Part shown: positions 52,497 through 60,564 of the stretch, piece by piece
How positions within the stretch are numbered: position 1 is the stretch's first letter
Layout: each line of letters begins with the position of its first letter
DNA from: Paraburkholderia monticola
GTDB taxonomy: Bacteria > Pseudomonadota > Gammaproteobacteria > Burkholderiales > Burkholderiaceae
Direction: 5' to 3'
DNA length: 64,000 nucleotides
NCBI RefSeq assembly: GCF_001580545.1
Contig: NZ_LRBG01000012.1
Coordinates: 310,001-374,000 of the forward strand
Made by a program: the position numbers and the translations under genes
The notes under the pieces: model-generated
What the model was told of the DNA's origin: nothing
What the model saw: the letters and a program-made list of their open reading frames with translations, nothing else
The model's database searches: none

Positions 52497-52526
52497 TGAA
52501 CGTGAACGTACACGTTGCAGTACAAT
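52497..52526 (+). promoter_or_regulatory. Promoter and operator of the MerR-MFS operon
   Basis: A TACAAT -10 box at 52521-52526 is preceded by the inverted repeat AACGT-AC-ACGTT at 52505-52516, which lies between the -10 and the likely -35 position (TGAACG at 52497-52502, 18-base spacer). Operators inside a long spacer are typical of MerR regulators. The start site would fall near 52533. Confidence 0.55.
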
Positions 52527-52557
52527 GCCGAGACTCCCGCCCCTCCCGGTCACCGTC

Positions 52558-53127
52558 ATGTCGAAGGACTCCCCCGCGCTATTGACCGTGCGCGACGCCG
52601 CCGAACGCCTCGGCGTCACGCCGCGCACACTGAAGTATTACGAGGAACGAGGCCTCGTATCACCGACCCGCAGCGAAGGCCGCTACCGCCTGTACGACGA
52701 GGAAGATCTGAAACGCTTCGCGCGCATCCTGCGTTTGCGTTCGCTCGGATTCTCGCTACACAGCATCACCGAAATGCTGAAGCGTCCGCTCGAACCGGTC
52801 GAAGGTGGGCATCGTTTTTCGACGGAATCGCTGCAGCAGATTCGCGACGCGATCGCCCAGCAGGTCGAAGCGCTCGACGCCCGCATCGAAGCGGTGCGCC
52901 GCGAACTGAAGGAAGCCCAGGCCCTGCGCGCCGAACTGGTTCCCGACCTCGACTATCTGGAGCGGCGTCTCGCCGGCGAGAACGCCGACCAACTGCTCGA
53001 ACAGCGTCGTCACGCGCAAGCCAAAGCGGCGAGCGCCGCTGAAAAAGCCGCCGATACGCCCAGCAGACGCACAGGCAAATCCCGCACCGGCAAACCCGGC
53101 TCCGACACCCCGGCCAAATCGTCATGA
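52558..53127 (+). CDS. MerR family transcriptional regulator
   Basis: A 189-residue regulator. The winged helix is LTVRDAAERLGVTPRTLKYY with the wing LVSPTRSEGRYRLYDEEDLK; a long coiled-coil dimerisation helix follows (about residues 95-150), then a Lys/Ala/Thr-rich tail. No Cys-rich metal site is seen, so an organic ligand is more likely. The ATG at 52558 lies downstream of the predicted start site, while the earlier in-frame ATG at 52525 overlaps the -10 box. Its stop overlaps the MFS gene by ATGA, so the two form an operon and the pump is the likely target. Confidence 0.88.
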   Translation: MSKDSPALLTVRDAAERLGVTPRTLKYYEERGLVSPTRSEGRYRLYDEEDLKRFARILRLRSLGFSLHSITEMLKRPLEPVEGGHRFSTESLQQIRDAIAQQVEALDARIEAVRRELKEAQALRAELVPDLDYLERRLAGENADQLLEQRRHAQAKAASAAEKAADTPSRRTGKSRTGKPGSDTPAKSS

Positions 53128-54680
53128 GCCCCGCTTCATCCCGCGCCGCGTGGTTCAGCGTCGAGAAGCTGCGCGGCGATTTTTTCCCGTGGGTGCTCGC
53201 GGTCGTCACCGGCCTCGACTATTTCGACAATGCGATCTTCTCGTTCTTCGCCAGCTATATCGCCGGCGGCGTCAATGCATCGCCAGATGAACTCGTGTGG
53301 GCGTCGAGCGCCTATGCGGTCGCGGCGGTGCTCGGCATCCTGCAGCAGGAATGGTGGGTCGAGCGCTTCGGTTACCGGCGCTATGTGGCCGGCTGCATGC
53401 TGCTCTATTCGGCGGGCGCGGCCGCGGCGGCACTCAGCGAATCGTCGGTCGAGCTCGCGTTCGCGCGCGGCTTTCAGGGCTACTTCATCGGCCCGATGAT
53501 GGGCACCTGCCGCATCCTGATCCAGATGAGTTTCACGCCCCAGCAGCGGCCCGCGGCGACACGCGCATTCCTGCTTCTGATCGTGCTCGCGAGCGCGCTT
53601 GCGCCGCTCGTCGGTGGGCAATGGGTCGCGCATTTCGACTGGCGCGCATTGTTCGCGTGCACGGTGCCGGCCGGCGTGCTGTTCGCCGCGCTTGCGCTGC
53701 TCGCGCTGCCCGATGCCGGCAACCGCCTGCCCGATCAGCGCGGTTCCGCGCATTTCTGGCCGTACCTGATCTTCGCGTTCGCCCAGGGCGCGCTGCAAAT
53801 CGTGATGCAGCAAGTGCGCTTCCAGCTGTTCAGCGCGTCGCCGGGACTGATCCTGCTGACCGCCGCGGGCTTCGCCGCGCTCGGCTGGTTCGTCTATCAC
53901 CAGTGGCATCACCCGGCGCCGCTCGTGCGCCTGCATGCCTTGCGCGAAAAGGTCTTCCAGGTCGGCATCGTCCTGTACATGTTCTATTTCTACATGACGA
54001 CGGTGTTCAGCTATCTGATCTCGCGCTTTCTCGAAAGCGGCCTCGGCTATCCGGTCGAGAACACCGGGCGGCTCGTCGGCGTCACGTCGCTGATCTCGGC
54101 GAGCGCGCTGTTCGTCTATTTGCGTTACGCGAAGCTGCTCACGCGCAAGAAGTGGATCATCGTGCCGGGCTTCGCGATCGCCGCGTTCGCCGCCGCGTGG
54201 ATGACGCGCATGTCGGCGGACGTCGGCGAGGCGGCGCTCGTCGTGCCGCTGTTGCTGCGCGGCCTGCTGTTGCTGTTCATCGTGTTGCCGGTCGCCAATC
54301 TGACGTTTCGCATCTTCGCGATCGAGGAGTTCACGCATGGCTATCGGCTGAAAAACATCGTGCGGCAATTGACGATCTCGTTCGCGACCGCCTCGGTGAT
54401 CATCATCGAGCAGCACAGGCTCGCACTGCACCAAAGTCGCCTCGCGGAGTCCGTGAGTCCGTACAATCCAGTGTTCCAGAACACGCTCGCGGCGCTGACC
54501 CGCGGCTTCACCGCTGCGGGCCACGCGGCGGGCGAGGCGCACGCGCTCGCGATCGCGTCGATCAGCCGATCGGTCGCGCAGCAGGCCAGCTTCCTCGCGT
54601 CGCTCGACGGCTTCTATTTTCTGATCGGCGTGGCGGTAATCGGCGGCCTGTTCGCCGCGTGGCAAAAACAGATCGACTAG
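53124..54680 (+). CDS. MFS transporter, DHA2-like drug efflux type
   Basis: A 518-residue membrane protein with 12-14 predicted helices, for example ASSAYAVAAVLGILQQ and FLLLIVLASALAPLVGGQWV. The position of RFGYRRYVAGCM after the second helix fits the conserved MFS loop A, and overall form is DHA2/EmrB-like. The C-terminal part has a larger loop (about 435-490) before the last helix, as in DHA2 proteins. Translationally coupled to the MerR gene. It probably exports a toxic compound; which one is unknown. Confidence 0.87.
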   Translation: MSPASSRAAWFSVEKLRGDFFPWVLAVVTGLDYFDNAIFSFFASYIAGGVNASPDELVWASSAYAVAAVLGILQQEWWVERFGYRRYVAGCMLLYSAGAAAAALSESSVELAFARGFQGYFIGPMMGTCRILIQMSFTPQQRPAATRAFLLLIVLASALAPLVGGQWVAHFDWRALFACTVPAGVLFAALALLALPDAGNRLPDQRGSAHFWPYLIFAFAQGALQIVMQQVRFQLFSASPGLILLTAAGFAALGWFVYHQWHHPAPLVRLHALREKVFQVGIVLYMFYFYMTTVFSYLISRFLESGLGYPVENTGRLVGVTSLISASALFVYLRYAKLLTRKKWIIVPGFAIAAFAAAWMTRMSADVGEAALVVPLLLRGLLLLFIVLPVANLTFRIFAIEEFTHGYRLKNIVRQLTISFATASVIIIEQHRLALHQSRLAESVSPYNPVFQNTLAALTRGFTAAGHAAGEAHALAIASISRSVAQQASFLASLDGFYFLIGVAVIGGLFAAWQKQID

Positions 54681-54694
54681 AGGTGGGCTCAAGC

Positions 54695-55528
54695 ATGTTG
54701 TCGAAACTCACGAACTGGTTGGACACGCGACGCCGCGAGCGCGCGCTGCGCGACTACGCGATCGACGATGCCTTGTGGCAGGCGACGCTCGCCGGTCTGC
54801 CATTTCTCACGCATCTGGAAGCGCCCGAACTCGCGCGGCTGCGCGAACTGACCAGTCTCTTCATCGCGCAGAAGGAGTTCTCGACCGCGCACGAACTCGA
54901 GCTGACCGACGCGATGACGGTCGCCATCGCCGCCCAGGCCTGCCTGCCCGTGCTGAACCTGAGCCTCGACCTGTATCGCGGCTGGGTCGGCGTGATCATC
55001 TATCCGGGCGAGTTCGTGATCCGCAAGACCGTCGAGGACGAAGACGGCGTCGTGCACGAGATCGAACACGACGCCAGCGGCGAGGCATGGGAAGGCGGGC
55101 CGGTGGTGCTGTCGTGGGAAGACGCGCAGATGACCGACGGCAGCGACGCCTACAACGTCGTGATTCACGAGTTCGCGCACAAGATCGACATGCGGAACGG
55201 CGAAGCGGACGGCCACCCGCCGCTGATGCGCCGCTGGCACGCGCCGCTCGATGCACAGGCCTGGGCGGACGTGTTCGACCACGCATACGATCACTTCTGC
55301 GCGAAGGTCGACGCGGTGCCCGAGCGTCGCTGGGCGCGATTCGAGCGTGACTCGCTGATCGATCCGTACGCGGCGGACCATCCGTCGGAATTTTTCGCCG
55401 TATGCAGCGAGGCGCTCTTTGTCCAACCGCACGCGTTCGAGGCGGAGTATCCCGAGCTGTACCGGCTGCTCGCGCGCTACTACCGGCAAGACCCGGCGCG
55501 CGTGGGATTGACGTTCGCGCCGGCTTGA
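54695..55528 (+). CDS. mtfA: Zinc-dependent peptidase MtfA
   Basis: A 277-residue cytosolic protein, slightly longer than E. coli MtfA (about 265). The gluzincin motif is HEFAHKIDM, with the third ligand probably the Glu in HPSEFFAVCSEALF. MtfA binds the Mlc repressor in E. coli and has aminopeptidase activity; Mlc is not known from this window. The ATG at 54695 has AGAGGTGG upstream. It starts 14 bases after the MFS gene and may be co-transcribed with it. Confidence 0.92.
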   Translation: MLSKLTNWLDTRRRERALRDYAIDDALWQATLAGLPFLTHLEAPELARLRELTSLFIAQKEFSTAHELELTDAMTVAIAAQACLPVLNLSLDLYRGWVGVIIYPGEFVIRKTVEDEDGVVHEIEHDASGEAWEGGPVVLSWEDAQMTDGSDAYNVVIHEFAHKIDMRNGEADGHPPLMRRWHAPLDAQAWADVFDHAYDHFCAKVDAVPERRWARFERDSLIDPYAADHPSEFFAVCSEALFVQPHAFEAEYPELYRLLARYYRQDPARVGLTFAPA

Positions 55529-55582
55529 ATGGCCGGGGACGGCGCCCTGCTCGTACTGCAATAGAATCCGCTGGCAGAAAAA

Positions 55583-55611
55583 TCGTCAAGCGACTGATTT
55601 TCTGGCATAAT
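55583..55611 (+). promoter_or_regulatory. Candidate rpmE2 promoter
   Basis: TCGTCA (55583-55588) and CATAAT (55606-55611) have a 17-base spacer. Transcription would start near 55618, giving a leader of about 90 bases that contains the hairpin at 55627-55686. Confidence 0.5.
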
Positions 55612-55626
55612 TGCGGCTTTTCGACC

Positions 55627-55686
55627 GTAGGCAAGTGGCTCGCGCCTGAAGGCAGTCCAATTTTAGACTGCACGCGGGTTGGCTAC
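55627..55686 (+). promoter_or_regulatory. Candidate structured leader RNA of rpmE2
   Basis: Three nested stems can be drawn by hand: GTAG (55627-55630) with CTAC (55683-55686); GGCTCGCG (55637-55644) with CGCGGGTT (55673-55680), allowing G-U pairs; and GCAGTC (55652-55657) with GACTGC (55666-55671) around an 8-base AT loop. The AAAGGA ribosome binding site lies only 10 bases downstream. Such a layout fits an autoregulatory ribosomal-protein leader; L31 leaders are known in other phyla, but none was matched here. Confidence 0.5.
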
Positions 55687-55707
55687 CGCCAGATTAAAGG
55701 AAAGACC

Positions 55708-55971
55708 ATGAAAGAAGGCATTCACCCGAATTACCGCGAAGTCCTGTTCGTCGACATGTCGAACGACTTCAAGTTCGTGACGCGCTCGACCATCCAGACG
55801 CGCGAAACCGCGGAATTCAACGGCCAGACCTACCCGCTCGCGAAGATCGAAGTGTCGGCGGAATCGCACCCGTTCTACACCGGCCAGCAAAAGATCATGG
55901 ACACGGCCGGCCGCGTCGAGAAGTTCAACAAGAAGTTCGGCACGCGCGCTTCGGGCAAGGCAGTGAAGTAA
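55708..55971 (+). CDS. rpmE2: 50S ribosomal protein L31 type B
   Basis: An 87-residue L31. It begins MKEGIHPNYREVLFVDMSND and ends KFNKKFGTRASGKAVK. The cysteines that bind zinc in type A L31 are absent, so this is the zinc-independent form; in other bacteria it replaces type A during zinc shortage, though in Burkholderiaceae it may be the standard copy. AAAGGAAAG precedes the ATG. A structured leader and a terminator frame the gene, so it is a single-gene unit. Confidence 0.96.
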   Translation: MKEGIHPNYREVLFVDMSNDFKFVTRSTIQTRETAEFNGQTYPLAKIEVSAESHPFYTGQQKIMDTAGRVEKFNKKFGTRASGKAVK

Positions 55972-56012
55972 TACCGCATCGGTGCCGGCTTCCGGCCGGC
56001 AACGCAGCAAAG

Positions 56013-56039
56013 AAAGGGCAGCGCGAGCTGCCCTTTTTT
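56013..56039 (+). terminator. Rho-independent terminator after rpmE2
   Basis: A 7-bp stem, GGGCAGC with GCTGCCC, a GCGA tetraloop and six T residues, 42 bases past the stop. Confidence 0.93.
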
Positions 56040-56231
56040 GTCGCCTGTGCAGGTGCCTCTCCGTGCTTGCACGACATCGTGTTACAGCTTGCCCATTCAC
56101 GTTGCCGGGCGTTACCGGCGTGACGCGCGGCGCACGGCACGACTACAATGCCGCATGCTCGAGACGGGCCCTGCCGCCCTGACCCGCCGGCCCGCTCCGG
56201 CCACATCGCTTATCCTGACTCCACACACCGC

Positions 56232-57989
56232 ATGAGACCTGTCGTTCGCCTCACTGCCTCTGCGACCAGTGCGTTGCCGCGCTGGCTGCTGCTGGCCATC
56301 TGTATCGTCTACGCATCGTTTGGCCTGTTTGGCCGCGATCCGTGGAAGAACGAGGACGCAGCCGGCTTCGGTGTCATGTGGACGATGGCCAACGGCGGCG
56401 CACACGACTGGCTGCTGCCAAATCTCGTCGGCAAGTATCTGACCGAGGACGGCCCGCTCGGCTACTGGCTCGGCGCGAGCGCGATCCGCGTCCTCTCGCC
56501 GTGGGTCGACGCGAGCAACGCGTCGCGCGTGTTCACGGGCCTGCTGTTCTGCGCGGGCTGCGCGTTCGTCTGGTATGCAGCGTATCTGCTCGGGCGGCGT
56601 GCCGAAGTGCAGCCGTTCAAATATGCGTTCGGCGGCGAGCCGGAACCGCGCGACTACGGCCGCACGCTCGCCGATGGCGCGCTGCTGATCCTGCTCGCAT
56701 GCTTCGGCCTCGCCGAGCGCGGCCACGAAACCACGCCGCAACTCGTGCAGTTCGTCTGCATCGCGATGCTCGTGTACGGCCTCGTGCGCATGATCGACAA
56801 GCCGATCCAGGGCGCGCTGATCTGGGGTCTCGCGATCGGCCTCGTCACGCTCGCGAGCAGTCCGGTGCTGGTCGCCGCGCTGCTGCTCGGCACGCTCGCG
56901 ATGACGCTGATCGTGCGCGAAACCCGTTCGCGCTGGCTGCTGCTCGCGGGTCTGCCCGTCGCGCTCGTGCTCGCGGTGTCGTGGCCGATCATCGCGCTCG
57001 CCGCCTTTCCCGACGACGCCGTCTGGTATCTGAATCAGTGGCTGCACGTGAGCCTGAACTCATTCGCGGGGCCGCCCGGCTCGGTCGCCGCCTATGCGCT
57101 GAAAAACCTGCCGCTGTTCACGTGGCCCGCCTGGCCGCTCGCGCTGTGGTCGTGGTTCAGCTGGAAGGGGCTGCGGCGCGCGCCGCACGTCGCGATTCCG
57201 CTGTCGGTGATCGGGCCGCTGTTCGTGCTCGTCGTGCTGCAAAGCCATCAGTCGAACCGGCTCTACATGCTGCTGCTCCCGCCGCTCGCGGTGCTCGCCA
57301 CGTTCGCGCTGCCGACGCTCAAGCGCGGTGCGATCAACGCAATCGACTGGTTCGCGCTGCTGAGCTTCACGATTCTCGGCAGCTTCGTGTGGCTCGTGTA
57401 TGTGGCCAGTCTTACCGGCTTCCCGCATCCGCTCGCGCGCAACCTCGCCCGGCTCGCACCGGGCTACGTGCCGCAGTTCAAGATTCTGTCGTTCGTCTGC
57501 GCGGTCGCGGTGACGGTGTGCTGGTTCCTGCTGGTGCGCTGGCGCCTCGCGCGTCATCCGAAGGTGCTATGGCGCAGCGTCGTGCTATCGAGTGCCGGCA
57601 CGACGCTGATGTGGGTGCTGCTGATGACGCTGTGGCTGCCGGTCGTCAACTACAGCCGGACCTATCGCGACGTCGCGCAACAGATCGCCAACCACCTGCC
57701 CGATGACTACACATGCATCTCGCCGGTGCGCCTCGGCAATGCGCAGATCGCGACGTTCGCGTATTTCGGCGACATGCATTTCTCGTTCGACGACGACTGC
57801 GACGTGATCCTGCGTCAGGATTCGCAGGACTACGGCGACCCGAGCGCGCTGCCCGACTACATCTGGAAGCTCGTGTGGGAAGGCCGCCGCGCCGCCGACC
57901 GCGACGAGCGCTTCCGCCTGTACGTGCGCATCGACCGTCCCAAGCCGCCTCCCGGCAAGCGTCGCAACTGGCCCAAGAAGCTCAATTGA
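56232..57989 (+). CDS. Glycosyltransferase family 39, ArnT-like membrane protein
   Basis: A 585-residue membrane enzyme with about 11-12 helices. After the first helix comes LFGRDPWKNEDAAGFGVMW, with acidic residues in the position of the catalytic Asp/Glu of GT39/GT83 enzymes, then NGGAHDWLLPNLVGKYLTED and GPLGYWLGASAIR, both typical of ArnT-like proteins. These use polyprenyl-phosphate sugars to glycosylate lipids or proteins in the periplasm. A soluble C-terminal domain of about 100 residues follows the last helix. The MATE gene starts 2 bases later. Donor and acceptor are unknown. Confidence 0.85.
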   Translation: MRPVVRLTASATSALPRWLLLAICIVYASFGLFGRDPWKNEDAAGFGVMWTMANGGAHDWLLPNLVGKYLTEDGPLGYWLGASAIRVLSPWVDASNASRVFTGLLFCAGCAFVWYAAYLLGRRAEVQPFKYAFGGEPEPRDYGRTLADGALLILLACFGLAERGHETTPQLVQFVCIAMLVYGLVRMIDKPIQGALIWGLAIGLVTLASSPVLVAALLLGTLAMTLIVRETRSRWLLLAGLPVALVLAVSWPIIALAAFPDDAVWYLNQWLHVSLNSFAGPPGSVAAYALKNLPLFTWPAWPLALWSWFSWKGLRRAPHVAIPLSVIGPLFVLVVLQSHQSNRLYMLLLPPLAVLATFALPTLKRGAINAIDWFALLSFTILGSFVWLVYVASLTGFPHPLARNLARLAPGYVPQFKILSFVCAVAVTVCWFLLVRWRLARHPKVLWRSVVLSSAGTTLMWVLLMTLWLPVVNYSRTYRDVAQQIANHLPDDYTCISPVRLGNAQIATFAYFGDMHFSFDDDCDVILRQDSQDYGDPSALPDYIWKLVWEGRRAADRDERFRLYVRIDRPKPPPGKRRNWPKKLN

Positions 57990-57991
57990 CC

Positions 57992-59371
57992 ATGTTCGCC
58001 GACGTACGGAAAATCGCCGCGCTCGCGTGGCCCGTATTGATCGGCCAACTGGCCATCATCGCCTTCGGCGTGATCGATACGGCGATGGTCGGGCGCTACT
58101 CGGCCATCGATCTGGCTGCGCTCGGCCTTGGCTCATCGATCTACATCTCGGTCTATATTGGCCTGACCGGCATCCTGACCGCACTGCAGCCGATCACCGC
58201 GCAACTGTACGGCGCGCGCCGCTATGGCGAGATCGGCGAAGAGGTGCGCCAGTCCTGGTGGCTCGCGGCCGCGCTGACGGTGGTCGGCTTTCTGATCCTG
58301 TTCTTTCCCGGACCGTTGCTCGCGTTGTCGCGCGTGCCCGACGCGCTGCACGAGCGCACGCTCGCGTATCTACGGATTCTCGCGTTCGGGCTACCCGCCG
58401 GCCTCGCGTTTCGTGTCTACAGTTCGGTCGCCAATGCGCTCGGCAAACCGCGGCTCGTGATGTTCCTGCAGATCGGCGCGTTGCTGCTGAAAATTCCGCT
58501 CAATACCTGGTTCATCTTCGGCGGCCTCGGCGTGCCGGCCCTCGGCGGTCCGGGCTGCGCGCTCGCGAGCACGCTACTCAACTGGGCGCTCGCGACGCTC
58601 GGCATGCTGCTGCTCGCGCGCGTCGACGATTTCAAGGCGCTCGGTATCTTCACCAAGTTCTGCTGGCCGGTCTGGAAGCGACAGGCCGCGCAGCTGCGGC
58701 TCGGTATTCCAATGGGCCTGTCGTATCTGATCGAGGTCACGTCGTACACGTTCATGGCGCTTTTCATCGCGCGCTTCGGCACGACGACGCTCGCCGGCCA
58801 TCAGATCGCCGGCAACATCGGCGCGGTGCTCTATATGACGCCACTGTCGATCGGCATCGCGTCGTCCACGCTGGTCGCCCAGGCGCTCGGCGCGCATCGG
58901 CCGCAGGCGGCGCGCACGCTGTCGCGTCACGGCATCGCGATGGCGGTTGCGCTCGCCTGCTGCTACGGCGCGCTGGTGCTGGTGCTGCGGCCGTATATCG
59001 TCGACGGCTACACGACGGACGCGCAGGTCGCGGCGAAGGCGTTGCCGCTGGTGCTGATCGTCGCCTGCTACCACCTGTTCGACGCGTTGCAGATCTCGAC
59101 CGCATTCGTGCTGCGCGCCTACAAGGTGGCGGTCGTGCCCACGGTCATCTACGCGGTGGCGCTGTGGGGCGTCGGGCTCGGCGGCGGCTATGCGCTCGGC
59201 TTCGATACGACCGGCCTCACGCCGCCGTGGCTGACTGGTGCGCGCGGCTTCTGGGTCGCCAATACCGCGAGTCTCGCGATTGCCGGGGTCGGGCTCCTCG
59301 TGTACTGGAGAGTCGTGAGCCAGCGGTATTTGCGCGAGGATGCGGGCGTAGCGGTGGATTCGACGATCTGA
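57992..59371 (+). CDS. MATE family efflux transporter
   Basis: A 459-residue transporter with 12 predicted helices in two halves; the first half has WPVLIGQLAIIAFGVIDTAM and the second LGIPMGLSYLIEVTSYTFMA, the repeated MATE pattern. It is of the NorM-type cluster that exports cationic drugs using Na+ or H+. The ATG at 57992 lies 2 bases after the glycosyltransferase stop, so the pair is co-translated. No terminator separates it from the convergent gene at 59395. Confidence 0.92.
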   Translation: MFADVRKIAALAWPVLIGQLAIIAFGVIDTAMVGRYSAIDLAALGLGSSIYISVYIGLTGILTALQPITAQLYGARRYGEIGEEVRQSWWLAAALTVVGFLILFFPGPLLALSRVPDALHERTLAYLRILAFGLPAGLAFRVYSSVANALGKPRLVMFLQIGALLLKIPLNTWFIFGGLGVPALGGPGCALASTLLNWALATLGMLLLARVDDFKALGIFTKFCWPVWKRQAAQLRLGIPMGLSYLIEVTSYTFMALFIARFGTTTLAGHQIAGNIGAVLYMTPLSIGIASSTLVAQALGAHRPQAARTLSRHGIAMAVALACCYGALVLVLRPYIVDGYTTDAQVAAKALPLVLIVACYHLFDALQISTAFVLRAYKVAVVPTVIYAVALWGVGLGGGYALGFDTTGLTPPWLTGARGFWVANTASLAIAGVGLLVYWRVVSQRYLREDAGVAVDSTI

Positions 59372-59394
59372 CGGGATGGGACACTGGGACCGGC

Positions 59395-59805
59395 TCACGC
59401 CGCGCACGCGGCTTCTGCCGCACGATCCCTGCGCTCGAAAATTTCCCGCGCCGCGAACAGCGCATTGAGCGCGGCCGGAAAGCCCGCATAAAGCGCCATC
59501 TGCATGAACACTTCGACGATCTCCTCGCGCGTGCAGCCCACGTTCAACGCTGCCTCGATATGCACCTTCAGCTGCGGCTGCGCGCAGCCGAGCGTCGCGA
59601 GCGACGCGATCGTCGCAATCTCACGCGTGCGCAGATCGAGCTGCGGCCGGCTGTAGATGTCGCCGAAGCCGAATTCGATCAACAGCCGTCCGAACTCCGG
59701 CGCGACCGGCGCGAGCGCGGCGATTACCTGCTCGCCCGCCGAGCCGTCGATTTCCCTGAGCTTGTTCCATCCGCGCGCGTAGCGCTCGTCGTGTGCGTAG
59801 TCCAT
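59395..59805 (-). CDS. Carboxymuconolactone decarboxylase family protein
   Basis: A 136-residue alpha-helical protein. It begins with WNKLREIDG and has the family motif DLRTREIATIASLATLGCAQ followed by HIEAALNVGCTREEIVEVFM. The usual CxxC peroxidase pair of AhpD is lacking, since the Cys residues are isolated, so it is closer to PcaC-type or unclassified members. AGGACT precedes the ATG at 59805. The upstream merR-type gene overlaps its first 82 bases, so it is very likely the regulated partner. Confidence 0.88.
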   Translation of the reverse strand: MDYAHDERYARGWNKLREIDGSAGEQVIAALAPVAPEFGRLLIEFGFGDIYSRPQLDLRTREIATIASLATLGCAQPQLKVHIEAALNVGCTREEIVEVFMQMALYAGFPAALNALFAAREIFERRDRAAEAACAA

Positions 59806-60251
59806 TGCGAGTCCTGATTGGCGTGTGAGGGCGACGAGGTCTCGTCGTCCTGCCGTGCCGGATCGGGCTCAACCGCGCCGCTCGTGGCCGCCTCGTAGTA
59901 CGCGATCTTGTCGTCGATCGCGCCGAGGTTGCTCTGCAGATCGGCGATCCGCGCGATCAGCGCGTCACGATGCGCAACCAGCAGGTCGCGGCGCGCGCGC
60001 ATCGTCGGATGGCCTTGCGCGCGCAACGCGGCGATCTGCTGCATGCCGGCGATCGGCATGCCCGTTGCCTTCAGACGCATCACGAAGCGCAACCAGTCGA
60101 GATCGGCCGGCGAGTACAGCCGGTGCCCCGCCTGCGTGCGCCCGACCGGCCGGATCAGCCCGGCCTGTTCGTAATAGCGCAGCGTGTGCGTGGATACGCC
60201 GATCGTTTCGGCGACCTGACCGATGGTGAGCGCGGTTGAGTGTTTCGGCAT
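59724..60251 (-). CDS. MerR family transcriptional regulator
   Basis: A 175-residue regulator. The DNA-binding part is LTIGQVAETIGVSTHTLRYY with the wing LIRPVGRTQAGHRLYSPADL; a dimerisation coiled coil runs to about residue 125. No metal-binding Cys is present, placing it with aldehyde or drug sensors. The last 27 residues, Thr/Ser-rich, are read from a second frame of the downstream gene, because no stop occurs before 59724. The promoter is of MerR type, with the operator over it, so it regulates itself and the carboxymuconolactone decarboxylase gene. Confidence 0.9.
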   Translation of the reverse strand: MPKHSTALTIGQVAETIGVSTHTLRYYEQAGLIRPVGRTQAGHRLYSPADLDWLRFVMRLKATGMPIAGMQQIAALRAQGHPTMRARRDLLVAHRDALIARIADLQSNLGAIDDKIAYYEAATSGAVEPDPARQDDETSSPSHANQDSQWTTHTTSATRADGTSSGKSTARRASR

Positions 60252-60260
60252 GACGGACTC

Positions 60261-60291
60261 AGGTTAGGACTTCGAGTGCACTCTAAGTCAA
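60261..60291 (-). promoter_or_regulatory. MerR-type promoter with operator in a 19-bp spacer
   Basis: On the minus strand, TTGACT (60286-60291) and TAACCT (60261-60266) are separated by 19 bases. The 20-bp dyad ACTTCGAGTG-CACTCTAAGT (60269-60288) fills the spacer, with one mismatched base pair. Overlong spacers with a dyad between the boxes are the hallmark of MerR activation. The start site would be near 60254, only about 3 bases before the ATG. Confidence 0.8.
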
Positions 60292-60564
60292 GCGTCGAGC
60301 GCTGTCATTCGTCTGCGTTGCCCGTTTTAATCGCAGACGATTGATGGCGCACGATATCGGTCGAAAACTGCATACCCACTGCACCAACCGGTAAAAGTTT
60401 TAAATATTGTCCGGCCTGATTTACTTGTCATCATTCGATCGGTATAAATCGTCCGCGATCCCAATTCGGCCCTGCGATTTGTTCTATGCTTAAACGCAGC
60501 GCCCGCTCACAGAATGCGCCGTCCGTTCCCGGCTAACGTTTTTGCCCTCAATGGAGTGTTTGCC
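60292..60564. other. Intergenic region before the ComEA-like gene
   Basis: Together with the MerR promoter this makes a 313-base gap. The part at 60395-60490 is AT-rich (TTTTAAATATTG, a TATAAA at 60443-60448) and probably carries the promoter of the rightward gene, but no -35 and -10 pair at normal spacing could be fixed. No RNA gene was seen. Confidence 0.45.

Noticed and set aside
53136..54692. A 518-codon open frame antisense to the MFS gene
   Set aside because: It mirrors the MFS gene; its composition (Arg, Glu, Asp, Gln) is the reverse-complement pattern of membrane-protein codons.
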